Origin: Bog-473 sp963836605
GTDB lineage: Bacteria > Actinomycetota > Acidimicrobiia > Acidimicrobiales > RAAP-2
Assembly: GCA_963836605.1 (NCBI GenBank)
Contig: CAWIKB010000009.1
Location: forward strand, 1,054,001 to 1,118,000
Direction: 5' to 3'
DNA: 64,000 nucleotides
In this document: piece by piece, positions 53,358-62,204 of the stretch
Numbering within the stretch: position 1 is the stretch's first letter
How the letters are laid out: every line of letters begins with the position of its first letter
Made by a program: the position numbers and the translations under genes
Notes under the pieces: model-generated
What the model saw: only the letters and a program-made list of their open reading frames with translations
Told to the model about the DNA's origin: nothing
Databases searched by the model: none

Positions 53358-55202
53358 CTAGGTGTGAGCCGGCGGTTCGGCCAAGCGGATGCCCAACTCG
53401 GCCAGGGTGGCCGCCGAGAGAGGCGTAGGCGCCCCGGTGAGGAGGTCGGCACCGGACTGGGTCTTTGGGTACGCGATCACCTCGCGGATGTTCTCCTCCC
53501 CCGCGAGGATCGCCACCAGCCGATCGAGCCCGATGGCGAAGCCGGCGTGGGGCGGCGCGCCGTAGCGGAAGGCGCCGAGGAGGAAGCCGAACCGGGCTTC
53601 GGCCTCCTCGTTGGTGATGCCCAACACGTCGAAGACGCGCGACTGGATGTCGTTGCGGTGAATACGCACGCTGCCCGACCCGAGCTCCCAGCCGTTGAGG
53701 ACCAAGTCATACGCCTGTGAGCGCACGGCGGCCGGGTCGCTCTCCAAGAGGGCCAGGTCGTCGGCATAGGGCATGGTGAAGGGGTGGTGGGCCGGCTGGG
53801 GATGGCCGTCCCCGTCGACGCCGTCGAACATCGGGAAGTCGACCACCCATACGTAGTGGTGTGGGCCCTCGGCGACGGGCGGTGAGCCCAAGGTGGCCCG
53901 CAGGGTGCCGAGCACGGTGCATGCCGTGCGGAACTGGTCGGACACGGCCAAGATGAGGTCCCCCTCCATGGCGCCGGTCTTCTGGAGCATCGTGGCGCGC
54001 TCGGTGTCGGCGAGGAAGCGGTCGAGCGGGGAATCGAGAGCGAGCCCGGAAGCCGAATCGCCGGCGGTGACCCGGAACCAGGCCAACCCGGCCGCGCCGG
54101 CCTGCTTGGCCGCCTCGACCAGGGAATCGAGTCGGGACCGCGGGAAGGCGGCGCCGCCCGGCACGCAGAGCGCCCGGACCTCGGGGGACGAGAAGGCCCG
54201 GACCTCGGTCTCCGCGAACTCCACCGACAGGTCGATCAACTCCATGCCGAAGCGCAGATCAGGCTTGTCGGTCCCGAAGCGATCGAGGGCCTCGGCCCAC
54301 GTCATGCGGGTGATGGGGGGCGGCCGCTCACCCGTGGCCGCTTCAGCGGCATCGAGCACGGCCTCGGAGACGAAGCGCATGATGTCGTCCTGCGAGACGA
54401 AGGACGCCTCCAGGTCGAGCTGGGTGAACTCGAACTGGCGGTCGGCGCGCAGGTCCTCATCACGCAGGCAGCGGGCGATCTGGTAGTAGCGGTCGAAGCC
54501 GCCCACCATGAGCAGCTGCTTGGCCAACTGGGGGCTCTGGGGCAGGGCGTAGAAGCTGCCGTGCTGCAGCCGGCTGGGCACGGAGAACTCCCGCGAGCCC
54601 TCGGGGGTGGGGGCCCAGAGCAAGGGCGTCTCCACTTCACAGAACCCCTGCCGGTCCATGGCGGCGCGGAGGGCGGCGTTGACCCGGGACCGCAGCCGCA
54701 GGTTGCGCTGCATACGGGGGCGGCGCAGGTCGACGTAGCGGTGGCGCAGGCGCACCGGTTCGTCGGAGTCGTTGCGATCGTCGACCGAGAAGGGCGGTGG
54801 CTCCGCCTCGTTGAGGATCTCGACCGTGCAGTCGCCGATCTCCACCTCGCCCGTATCGAGGCGGTCGTTGACCGTGCCCTCGGGACGGCGGCGCACGGTC
54901 CCCTGGACGGCGACGACCCACTCGCTCCGGACATCGACGCCGTGGTCGATGACGCACTGGATCACACCCGAGTGGTCGCGCAGGTCCACGAAGGCCAGGT
55001 GCTCGCCGTGCTCCCGGCGTCGGGCCACCCACCCGCACAGGCGGACCGTGGCCCCGACGTCGGCCACCCGGAGCACCCCGCAGAGGTGGCTGCGCAGCGC
55101 CGTCGGGCGGGGGTCGCCTTCGGTGGCGGCGGTGACAACGGCGTCGGCGGCAGACGAAGCAGCAGCGGGAGTCGCTGCGCCATCAGTCCCAGCGTCGGTC
55201 AT
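53358..55202 (-). CDS. aspS: Aspartyl-tRNA synthetase
   Basis: 614 residues, bacterial type. The N-terminal anticodon OB-fold has VRLCGWVARRREHGEHLAFV; the class II core has FCEVETPLLWAPTPEGSREF, QSPQLAKQLLMVGGFDRYYQ, FRDEDLRADRQFEFTQLDLE (written here CLRDEDLRADRQ), the GAD insertion domain, and GFAIGLDRLVAILAGEENI. An Ala/Asp-rich N-terminal tail of about 35 residues is extra. Its ATG overlaps the hisS stop (ATGA). Confidence 0.96.
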   Translation of the reverse strand: MTDAGTDGAATPAAASSAADAVVTAATEGDPRPTALRSHLCGVLRVADVGATVRLCGWVARRREHGEHLAFVDLRDHSGVIQCVIDHGVDVRSEWVVAVQGTVRRRPEGTVNDRLDTGEVEIGDCTVEILNEAEPPPFSVDDRNDSDEPVRLRHRYVDLRRPRMQRNLRLRSRVNAALRAAMDRQGFCEVETPLLWAPTPEGSREFSVPSRLQHGSFYALPQSPQLAKQLLMVGGFDRYYQIARCLRDEDLRADRQFEFTQLDLEASFVSQDDIMRFVSEAVLDAAEAATGERPPPITRMTWAEALDRFGTDKPDLRFGMELIDLSVEFAETEVRAFSSPEVRALCVPGGAAFPRSRLDSLVEAAKQAGAAGLAWFRVTAGDSASGLALDSPLDRFLADTERATMLQKTGAMEGDLILAVSDQFRTACTVLGTLRATLGSPPVAEGPHHYVWVVDFPMFDGVDGDGHPQPAHHPFTMPYADDLALLESDPAAVRSQAYDLVLNGWELGSGSVRIHRNDIQSRVFDVLGITNEEAEARFGFLLGAFRYGAPPHAGFAIGLDRLVAILAGEENIREVIAYPKTQSGADLLTGAPTPLSAATLAELGIRLAEPPAHT

Positions 55203-56653
55203 GGCAGCACCTGGCTTCCTCTGCGGGCGGTTCGGGCGACGTGCTCGGCGGCATAGGCGCGCACCTCGGCCACGACATCGGCCCGGGCCACGCTGCGTTG
55301 ACTGGGCGCTCGGCCCACACGGTCCTCGTTGCTCTGGCGCCCCCCGGGATCCTCGCCGTTCTCGCCGTTCACGCCGTCCACGCCGTCCACGCCGTCCAAC
55401 CCGTCCTCCCCGTCGTCGCGCTCCCGGTCCTCCTCGCTCCCCCCGCGCCCCTCGCGCAGCGGCCGCAAGCTCACGGTCCCGTTGGCCAGTTCCTTGGGGC
55501 CGACGAGCAGGGCCACCAGAGCGCCCGAGCGATCGGCCGACTTGAGCTGCGACTTCATGGACCGCTGCTCGAAGCCACGGTCGACCCGGAGGCCGGCCCG
55601 GCGCAGCTCGGCCGTCAGCACGACGGCCTCGTCGCCTCCGGTCACGTCGACCACGTAGGCGTGCAGGGACGGCGCCTCGGTGGCAAAGACGCCCTCGGCG
55701 TCACAGGCGATGAGCAGGCGCTCGACCCCGATCCCGAAGCCGATACCGGGCGTGGGTTCGCCGCCGAGCATCTCGACCAGGCCGTCATAGCGCCCCCCTC
55801 CGCCGATGGCGTTCTGCGCCGCATCGATGGCGCCCGCGGCGAACTCGAACGTGGTGCGGGTGTAGTAGTCGAAGCCGCGCACGAGGCGGTGGTCGATGCT
55901 GAAGGGCACGTCGAGCTCGTCGAGACCGGACCGCACCGAGGCCAGGTGCTCGGTGCACGGCCCGCACAGGTGGTCGACGAAGTGGGGTGCATGGACGGTG
56001 GCTGCACGGCACTCGGGCGTCTTGCAGTCGAGGACGCGCAGGGGGTTCTCCGGGTAGCGCACCGCGTGGGCATCGCAGAGCTCGTCCTTGTGCGCGTCGA
56101 GGTATTCCCGCAGGAGCGCCAGGTACCCCGGACGGCACTCGTCGTCACCCATGGAGTTCAACTTCAACGCGACGTCGCGCAGCCCCAACGCGACGAAGAA
56201 GTCGTGGGCCAGGGAGATCACTTCGACGTCGAGCCCGGGGTCGGAGGGCCCGAGCCCCTCGATGCCCAACTGGTAGTGCTGCCGGTAGCGGCCGTGCTGC
56301 GGGTTCTCGTGGCGGAACGTGGGAGCGGCGTACCAGGCCTTCCAGGGCGGGACCGGGTGGTGCTGCACGAAGGCCCGCACGATCGGCGCCGTGCCCTCGG
56401 GTCGCAGGGCCATGACCTGTCCGTCGCGATCGGCAAAGGTGTACATCTCCTTGCCCACCAGCTCGCTCTCCTCGCCCACGCCCCGGTGAAAGACCGCGAT
56501 GTGCTCGATGAGCGGCGTCAGGGCCAGCCCGTACCCCGCGTTCTCCACCAGGGTGGCGAAGCGGGCCACGACCTGCTCCCATCGAGCCGACTCGGGCCAC
56601 AGCACGTCGTGCATGCCCTTGGGGGTTCGGGGCGCGCTCGACCCCGACGTCAC
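55199..56653 (-). CDS. hisS: Histidyl-tRNA synthetase
   Basis: About 484 residues. RTPKGMHDVLWPE, LRPEGTAPIVRAF, WYAAPTFRHENPQHGRYRQ, LVRGFDYYTRTTFEF and GFGIGVERLLIA are the HisRS motifs, including the histidine-binding loop. The C-terminal anticodon domain holds an acidic insertion of about 45 residues (DGLDGVDGVDGVNGENGEDP region) encoded by 9-bp repeats at 55354-55416. GTG 56653 is preferred; GTG 56662 is possible. It follows rel across the 24-bp duplication. Confidence 0.93.
   Translation of the reverse strand: MTSGSSAPRTPKGMHDVLWPESARWEQVVARFATLVENAGYGLALTPLIEHIAVFHRGVGEESELVGKEMYTFADRDGQVMALRPEGTAPIVRAFVQHHPVPPWKAWYAAPTFRHENPQHGRYRQHYQLGIEGLGPSDPGLDVEVISLAHDFFVALGLRDVALKLNSMGDDECRPGYLALLREYLDAHKDELCDAHAVRYPENPLRVLDCKTPECRAATVHAPHFVDHLCGPCTEHLASVRSGLDELDVPFSIDHRLVRGFDYYTRTTFEFAAGAIDAAQNAIGGGGRYDGLVEMLGGEPTPGIGFGIGVERLLIACDAEGVFATEAPSLHAYVVDVTGGDEAVVLTAELRRAGLRVDRGFEQRSMKSQLKSADRSGALVALLVGPKELANGTVSLRPLREGRGGSEEDRERDDGEDGLDGVDGVDGVNGENGEDPGGRQSNEDRVGRAPSQRSVARADVVAEVRAYAAEHVARTARRGSQVLP
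55354..55416 (-). repeat. 9-bp repeats encoding an acidic insertion in HisRS
   Basis: About seven units related to GACGGCGTG (minus strand), the central three nearly perfect, encode an Asp/Gly/Val-rich loop in the anticodon-binding domain. Copy number changes would stay in frame. Confidence 0.85.
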
Positions 56654-56664
56654 CAACTCCACCT

Positions 56665-56712
56665 CAGGGTCAAGGGTCAGGCCTTCTTGAGGGTCAACGC
56701 TCAGGCCTTCTT
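56665..56712 (-). repeat. 24-bp tandem duplication at the rel/hisS junction
   Basis: Units at 56689-56712 and 56665-56688 match at 21 of 24 bases. Each contains AAGAAGGCCTGA, so the rel stop codon and its last codons (KKA-stop) are duplicated in the space before hisS. Confidence 0.88.
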
Positions 56713-58935
56713 GCCGGGGAGCTGACGGTAGGCGTCGAACACACCGTCGAGGTGCTTCAACGCGGAGATGAGCGACTGCAGGTGGGTGGGGTCGGCCAGC
56801 TCGACGTCGAAGGCCATGCGGCTGACCCGGTCGGGCGTGGTGGCGGTGCGGGCGGCCACGATGTTGAGATGGTGCTCTGATACGACCCGACTGACGTCGG
56901 CCAGCAGGCGGGCCCGGTCGAACGCCTGCACCTCTATGGTGGCCACGAAGACGCCGTCGTTGCCCCGGTCCCACTCGACCTCGATCAGGCGCTCCTTGGA
57001 GCGGTCGGCCAGCGCGGTGGCGTTGGCGCAGTCGGCCCGGTGGATCGAGACACCGCGGCCCTGGGTGACGAAGCCGATGATCTGGTCGCCCGGGACCGGG
57101 GTGCAGCAGCGGGCCAGGTGGATCATGACGTCGTCGAGCCCTTCGACGTAGACGCCGGCGCTGGTGCGGCGGCCCTGACGCGGGGCGCGGGTGCCCCGCC
57201 CGGCCGTGGTCGGGAGTTGTTCGTCCTCTCCCCCGCGCAGGGCCCGGGACAGGCGCTGGACGATCGACTGGGCCGAGACCTGGCTCTCGCCGATGGCGGC
57301 GTAGAGCGCGTCGAGGTCGGCCAGGTGCATGGTGGCGGCCACCTCGTTCAACGCGGCCGATCCCAGGAGCTTGTGCAGGGGCAGGCCGTCCCGGCGGAGA
57401 GCGCGGGAGAGCTCCTCCCGGCCATTCTCAATGGCATCCTCACGGCGTTCCCGGCTGAACCACTGGCGGATCTTGTTGCGGGCCCGGGTCGACGCCACGA
57501 TCTGCAGCCAGTCCCTCGAGGGGCCGGCGGTGGGCGACTTCGAGGTGAAGATCTCGACGGTGTCGGCCGAGGAAAGCTGGGTCTCGAGCGGGACCAGGCG
57601 GCCGTTCACGCGGGCCCCGATGCAGCGGTGCCCCACCTCGGTGTGGATCACGTAGGCGAAGTCGACCGGAGTCGACCGGGCCGGGAGCGCGATGACCTTG
57701 CCCTTGGGCGTGAAGACGTAGACCTCGTCCTGCTCCAGGTCGAGCTTGAGCGCTTCGAGGAACTCGATGGGGTCATCGGTCTGGCGGTCGACGTCGGCGA
57801 TCCGTTGGAGCCAGGCCATCTCCGAGGAGTGGTCCTCCTTCTCCTTGTAGCCCCAGTGGGCGGCGATGCCGTACTCGGCCCGGTGGTGCATCTCGGTGGT
57901 GCGGATCTGCACCTCGACCGGCTTGCCCTCCAGCCCGATGACCGTGGTGTGCAACGACTGGTACATGTTGAATTTGGGCGTGTTGATGTAGTCCTTGAAG
58001 CGCCCCTGGACGGGGGCCCAGATGGCGTGGATGGCGCCCATGGCGGCCCAGCAGTCCTTCTCGCTCTCGACCACCACACGGATGGCCACCAGGTCGTTGA
58101 TGTCGTCGAACTCCTTGCCCCGGACCACCATCTTCTCGTAGATGCTCCAGAGGTGCTTCGGCCGCCCGGTCACGTCGGCCTTCACCCCCATGTCCTTCAT
58201 GCGCTGGCGCACGTGCACCAGGACCTGCTCGAGGTACTCCTCGCGCTGGGGGGCCCGGGCCGCCACCATCTGCTCGATCTCGGCGTAGCGCTTGGGGTGC
58301 AGGGTGGCGAACGCCAGGTCCTCGAGCTGCCATCGCACCTGCTGCACGCCCAGGCGATGGGCCAGCGGTGCGTACACGTCGAAGGTCTCCTGGGCGGTCC
58401 GCCTCTGCTTCCACTCCGGCATAACGGCGAGCGTGCGCATGTTGTGCAACCGGTCGGCCAGCTTGATCAGGAGGACGCGCCAGTCGTCGGCCATGGCCAC
58501 CAGCATCTTGCGGATGGTGGCGGCCTGTTGGGCCTCCTTGGAGTCGAACTGGAGGCGGTCGAGCTTGGTCACCCCATCGACCACGTTGGCCACGCCCGAG
58601 CCGAAGGCCTCGGTGATCGACTCGAGGGAGAGGCCGGTGTCCTCCACGGCATCGTGGAGCAACGCGGCGGCGATCGTCTGGGAATCGAGACCCAACTCGG
58701 CGACGATGGTGGCCACGGCCACCGGGTGCGTGATGTAGGGCTCGCCCGAGCGCCGGAACTGCCCGTCGTGGGCCGAGAGGGCCGCCTTCCCTGCCGCCAC
58801 GATGCTCTCGGTGTGGTCCTTGGGGCGGTGGCGCTTGAACTCGGCCAGCAACGGGGCCAGCAGATCGTCGAGGGCGCGCTCCCCTTCGTCGGCATGCGGA
58901 GGTGATTTGTGCCTCATGCGAGTCAGGGTCACCAT
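56701..58935 (-). CDS. rel: Bifunctional (p)ppGpp synthetase/hydrolase
   Basis: 744 residues with all domains of a long RSH protein: HD hydrolase (LLHDAVEDTGLSLESI, KLADRLHNMRTL), synthetase (GRPKHLWSIYEKMVVRGKEF, then QGRFKDYINTPKFNMYQSLH), TGS (VYVFTPKGKVIALPARSTPV), a Cys-containing regulatory domain (HLARCCTPVPGDQIIGFVTQ) and a C-terminal ACT domain. The RFKD motif at about 310-313 is the form found in bifunctional enzymes; monofunctional RelA has ExDD. Both activities are therefore expected. ATG 58935; ATG 58917 is an alternative. Confidence 0.95.
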   Translation of the reverse strand: MVTLTRMRHKSPPHADEGERALDDLLAPLLAEFKRHRPKDHTESIVAAGKAALSAHDGQFRRSGEPYITHPVAVATIVAELGLDSQTIAAALLHDAVEDTGLSLESITEAFGSGVANVVDGVTKLDRLQFDSKEAQQAATIRKMLVAMADDWRVLLIKLADRLHNMRTLAVMPEWKQRRTAQETFDVYAPLAHRLGVQQVRWQLEDLAFATLHPKRYAEIEQMVAARAPQREEYLEQVLVHVRQRMKDMGVKADVTGRPKHLWSIYEKMVVRGKEFDDINDLVAIRVVVESEKDCWAAMGAIHAIWAPVQGRFKDYINTPKFNMYQSLHTTVIGLEGKPVEVQIRTTEMHHRAEYGIAAHWGYKEKEDHSSEMAWLQRIADVDRQTDDPIEFLEALKLDLEQDEVYVFTPKGKVIALPARSTPVDFAYVIHTEVGHRCIGARVNGRLVPLETQLSSADTVEIFTSKSPTAGPSRDWLQIVASTRARNKIRQWFSRERREDAIENGREELSRALRRDGLPLHKLLGSAALNEVAATMHLADLDALYAAIGESQVSAQSIVQRLSRALRGGEDEQLPTTAGRGTRAPRQGRRTSAGVYVEGLDDVMIHLARCCTPVPGDQIIGFVTQGRGVSIHRADCANATALADRSKERLIEVEWDRGNDGVFVATIEVQAFDRARLLADVSRVVSEHHLNIVAARTATTPDRVSRMAFDVELADPTHLQSLISALKHLDGVFDAYRQLPGKKA

Positions 58936-58983
58936 GGGTCCAGGCTAATCGACCAGGCACGATGTCCTGGTCAACCGGGGTGG

Positions 58984-59087
58984 CCGCCGATAGCGTCTGC
59001 AACGGCAGTACTGATCGGATCGTCCGGGTGGCGGCAGACAGCCTTGTCGCGGGCAACCGTGCGTTCCCACGAACACGGGAGGCGACC
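58984..59087 (+). promoter_or_regulatory. Conserved leader of tandem Tat gene 1
   Basis: First and most diverged of four copies of a roughly 105-base leader that precede the tandem genes. Fixed words, in order, are GATAGCGTCTGC, CTGATCGG, GTCCGGGTGGCGGCAGACAG, GTGCGTTCC and a ribosome site. Here the second word reads GGATCG where the other copies have GGAACG. It probably carries the promoter or 5' untranslated region. Confidence 0.6.
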
Positions 59088-60515
59088 ATGCCCGAGCACG
59101 ACCCAGCGGCGGCCGGCGACGTCACGCTCGAAGGACTGGCGCGAGAGATGGGCCGGATTGAAGAGAGGGCGGCGCGGCGTGAGGCCGAGCTCTGCTCCGA
59201 GAACGCCCGGCTCGAGGCGCGCCTCCAGCGAGTCGAGGCCCGGGGTTGGTCCGGTGACCGGCCGGCCGGCGGTGATGGGCGCGGTGGTAGAGGTGCTGGT
59301 GCTGTTGGCGGTGGCCTTCCTTCCGCCACGGTCGCGCCGACCTATGGGGAGCCCGGTGACGCGCAGCCGGTCTCCCGTCGTGGGGCCTTCAAGGTCCTCG
59401 GTGCGGCGGCGGCCGGGGGCGTCGGGGTGGCCCTGGGCTCGGCCGTTCTCGGAGCCGGGCCGGCTGGCGCGTCGACGGGAGCCATGCAGTACGGGACGGT
59501 GAACGACGCCGGGGCAGACGCTACGGTTCTGAACGCCGTCACACCTGAGGGTCACGTCACCCTCTTCGCGTCGAACGCGACCGGCAACGGTTTCGCGCTC
59601 TACGGCGTGGTGGTGGCCGAGAGCGGGATCGTTGCGACCGAGGGCAGCGCCGTGGTCGGCGATACCAATGGCCCCGGCCCCGGAGTGGAGGGGTTGAGCG
59701 GGGGCAGCGGTGTGGGCGTCCATGGTGTCGCCGGCGGACTGCTGGGTGTCAACCTTGGGAACGCTGGCGTCGTGGGAGAGAGCACCAGTGGAAGTGGGGT
59801 GGCCGCGGGATCCAGTAACGCGGACGGTGTGTTCGGCTTGACATTTGGCGACGGCAGATACGGCGTCGTCGGCAGCGACCTGAGTAGCACCGGCGGATCC
59901 GGTGTGTTGGGCGAATCGGCGGCGGGAATTGGCGGGCAATTCGGCGGGGGCCGCGCGCCTCTTCAACTTACAGCCGCGACCGGCAGCACCGGGCCGCCGG
60001 TGGGCGCCGGGCACTTGATAGGCGAGTTCTACGTCGACGGCAACGGAGCGCTCTTCTACTGCTACGCGGGCGATGGAACGACCAGTGAATGGGTGGCCCT
60101 CACCAACGGCACCTTCCCCATTCCCCCGGTGCGGGTCATCAATACGGCAACTGGCACCGGGGGGATCACGGGGCCGTTGGTCCCGGGCTCGACGGTGCAC
60201 ACCTCCTCGGCCATCGCGGGCACCCATGGCATCCCCGCCGCGGCCGTGGGCGTGGTGGGGAACCTGGCCATCTCGGGGGTGAACGGGGCCCTGCTCAACG
60301 GCGTGGGCTTCGCCACCCTGTTCCCGGCCGGAGAGGCCACCCCGGCCACGGCCAACATCAACGCCGGAGCCGGATGCTTCGCCATCTCCAACGCGGTGAC
60401 CGTGGGACTGGGGACCGGCGGGTCCAACGCCGGCAAGCTCTCCTTGGTCTGGTCCGGTGGGGGTCCGGTCCCCCATGCCGAGGCCTATTTCGACGTGACG
60501 GGGTACATCTTGTAG
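59088..60515 (+). CDS. Tandem Tat-exported surface protein, copy 1
   Basis: 475 residues. MPEHDPAAAGDVTLEGLARE leads into a charged coiled coil (about 15-55), then a Gly-rich spacer, a Tat signal (VSRRGAFKVLGAAAAGGVGV, about 95-114) and the exported part. That has a long Gly-rich stretch of short repeats such as GVVGES, GVLGES and GVHGV (about 160-295), suggesting a beta-helix or stacked beta repeats, then a C-terminal domain beginning PPVRVINTATGTGGITGPLV and ending AYFDVTGYIL. ATG 59088 follows GGGAGG. Function unknown; a surface or S-layer-like role is inferred. Confidence 0.8.
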   Translation: MPEHDPAAAGDVTLEGLAREMGRIEERAARREAELCSENARLEARLQRVEARGWSGDRPAGGDGRGGRGAGAVGGGLPSATVAPTYGEPGDAQPVSRRGAFKVLGAAAAGGVGVALGSAVLGAGPAGASTGAMQYGTVNDAGADATVLNAVTPEGHVTLFASNATGNGFALYGVVVAESGIVATEGSAVVGDTNGPGPGVEGLSGGSGVGVHGVAGGLLGVNLGNAGVVGESTSGSGVAAGSSNADGVFGLTFGDGRYGVVGSDLSSTGGSGVLGESAAGIGGQFGGGRAPLQLTAATGSTGPPVGAGHLIGEFYVDGNGALFYCYAGDGTTSEWVALTNGTFPIPPVRVINTATGTGGITGPLVPGSTVHTSSAIAGTHGIPAAAVGVVGNLAISGVNGALLNGVGFATLFPAGEATPATANINAGAGCFAISNAVTVGLGTGGSNAGKLSLVWSGGGPVPHAEAYFDVTGYIL

Positions 60516-60576
60516 CGGCCAGATCACGTCGAAGCGGCCCGGTCACGTCGTGGCGACAGCATCACGCAGGGTGCAA

Positions 60577-60679
60577 TGGGGATAGCGTCTGCATCGACAC
60601 AACTGATCGGAACGTCCGGGTGGCGGCAGACAGCGTGGTCGCGGACAAATGTGCGTTCCCCTGACCGCCGGAGACCACC
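60577..60679 (+). promoter_or_regulatory. Conserved leader of tandem Tat gene 2
   Basis: Second copy of the leader, about 90% identical to the third and fourth. The 60 bases before it (60516-60576) hold short duplications of CGGCC-A/C-GGTCACGTCG type left from the 3' end of copy 1. Confidence 0.65.
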
Positions 60680-62020
60680 ATGCCCGACCACGACGCAGCG
60701 CCGGAGAGCACCACGTTAGAGGCATTGGCCGATGAGGTGCGAAGTCTTAAAGCGCGGCTCCAGATGATGGAAGCACAGAGTCGTCCTCAGGCGCAGGGTC
60801 CTCCTCAGGCGGTTGTGCCCCACGCCGACCTACCCGCGGACGTGGTGCTCCAAGAGCCCGATGCGAATGGGGCCGTCACCCGCCGTGGGGCATTCAAGGT
60901 CCTCGGCGCAGCCGCGGCCGGAGGAGTCGGGGTGGCCCTTGGCTCGGCCATTGTCAGCGCCGAACCGGCGGCCGCCACAACGGGGGCAATGCAGTACGGA
61001 GTGAACAATTTTGCCGGGTCGGACCCCACGATTCTGAGCGCCGTCACCGCCGCGGACGCCGTCACCTTCCTCGCCCGGAACTTTGAGGCCTCCGGGCACG
61101 CGCTCTACGGTTTGATGGCGAACCCGAGCGGGATCGGGCCGACTTCGGGCAGTGCTGTGATCGGCGACACGATTGGGTCTAGCCCCGGCGTTGAGGGATT
61201 GTCGGGCGGCGGGACGGGCGTCCACGGTGTATCCGGCTCGTCGACCGGCGGAATGGGTCCAGGCGGCCCCATCGGTGTGTCGGGGGAATCTACCGATGGA
61301 ATTGGCGCGGCCGGGGTGTCCATCAACGCGATCGGCCTCTTCGGCTTGACATACAACAGCAAGAGCGCTGGTGTCCTGGGACAAGACGGCAGCAGTGACG
61401 GAGGGGTCTCTGTGTGGGGCACTTCATTTGCGGGAATTGGCGGGTTCTTCGCCGGTGGCCACGCCCCGCTCCAACTTGGAACCGGGACTGGCACCGGACC
61501 GCCCACGGGTGCCGGGCACTCCGTCGGCGAGGTCTATGTTGACACCGTTGGAGCGCTCTTCTACTGCTACGCGGGGGACGGGACGACCAGTGAGTGGGTG
61601 GCTCTGACCAACGGCACCTTCCCCATCCCACCGGTGCGGGTCATCGACACCGCAACTGGCACCGGGGGGATCACGGGGCCGTTGGTCCCGGGCTCAACGG
61701 TGCACACTAGCTCTGCCATCGCCGGCACCCACGGCATCCCGGCCGCCGCCGTGGGCGTGGTGGGGAACCTGGCCATCTCGGGGGTGAGCGGGGCCCTGCT
61801 CAACGGTGTGGGCTTCGCCACGCTTTTCCCGGCCGGAGAAGCGACGCCGGCCACGGCCAACATCAATGCCGGGGCCGGGTGCTTCGCCATCTCCAACGCG
61901 GTGACGGTGGGACTCGGGTCCGGCGGGTCCAACGCCGGCAAGCTGTCGTTGGTGTGGTCCGGTGGGGGTCCGGTCCCCCACGCCGAGGCTTACTTCGACG
62001 TGACGGGGTACATCTTGTAG
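60680..62020 (+). CDS. Tandem Tat-exported surface protein, copy 2
   Basis: 446 residues with the same plan as copy 1: MPDHDAAPESTTLEALADEV, a shorter coiled coil (about 12-36), Tat signal (VTRRGAFKVLGAAAAGGVGV), Gly-rich repeats (GVEGLSGGGTGVHGVSGSST) and the C-terminal domain. The last 150 residues are nearly identical to copies 1 and 3, whereas the middle differs, indicating that the ends are kept alike by recombination. ATG 60680 follows CCGGAG. Confidence 0.8.
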   Translation: MPDHDAAPESTTLEALADEVRSLKARLQMMEAQSRPQAQGPPQAVVPHADLPADVVLQEPDANGAVTRRGAFKVLGAAAAGGVGVALGSAIVSAEPAAATTGAMQYGVNNFAGSDPTILSAVTAADAVTFLARNFEASGHALYGLMANPSGIGPTSGSAVIGDTIGSSPGVEGLSGGGTGVHGVSGSSTGGMGPGGPIGVSGESTDGIGAAGVSINAIGLFGLTYNSKSAGVLGQDGSSDGGVSVWGTSFAGIGGFFAGGHAPLQLGTGTGTGPPTGAGHSVGEVYVDTVGALFYCYAGDGTTSEWVALTNGTFPIPPVRVIDTATGTGGITGPLVPGSTVHTSSAIAGTHGIPAAAVGVVGNLAISGVSGALLNGVGFATLFPAGEATPATANINAGAGCFAISNAVTVGLGSGGSNAGKLSLVWSGGGPVPHAEAYFDVTGYIL

Positions 62021-62098
62021 CGGCCAGGTCACGTCGTAGCGGCCAGGTCACGTCGAGCGGCCAGGGCGTGTCTTGGCGACAGCATCACGCAGGGTGCA

Positions 62099-62204
62099 AT
62101 GGGGATAGCGTCTGCAACCGACACAACTGATCGGAACGTCCGGGGTGGCGGCAGACAGCGTGGTCGTGGACAAGTGTGCGTTCCCCTGATCGCTGGAGGC
62201 GACC
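62099..62204 (+). promoter_or_regulatory. Conserved leader of tandem Tat gene 3
   Basis: In this copy GTCTGC (62110-62115) and GCAGAC (62151-62156) are complementary, and GGAACG (62133-62138) and CGTTCC (62179-62184) are complementary. The two pairs interleave, the order needed for a pseudoknot. Ahead of it, 62018-62095 holds duplicated TAGCGGCCAGGTCACGTCG units. Confidence 0.6.
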
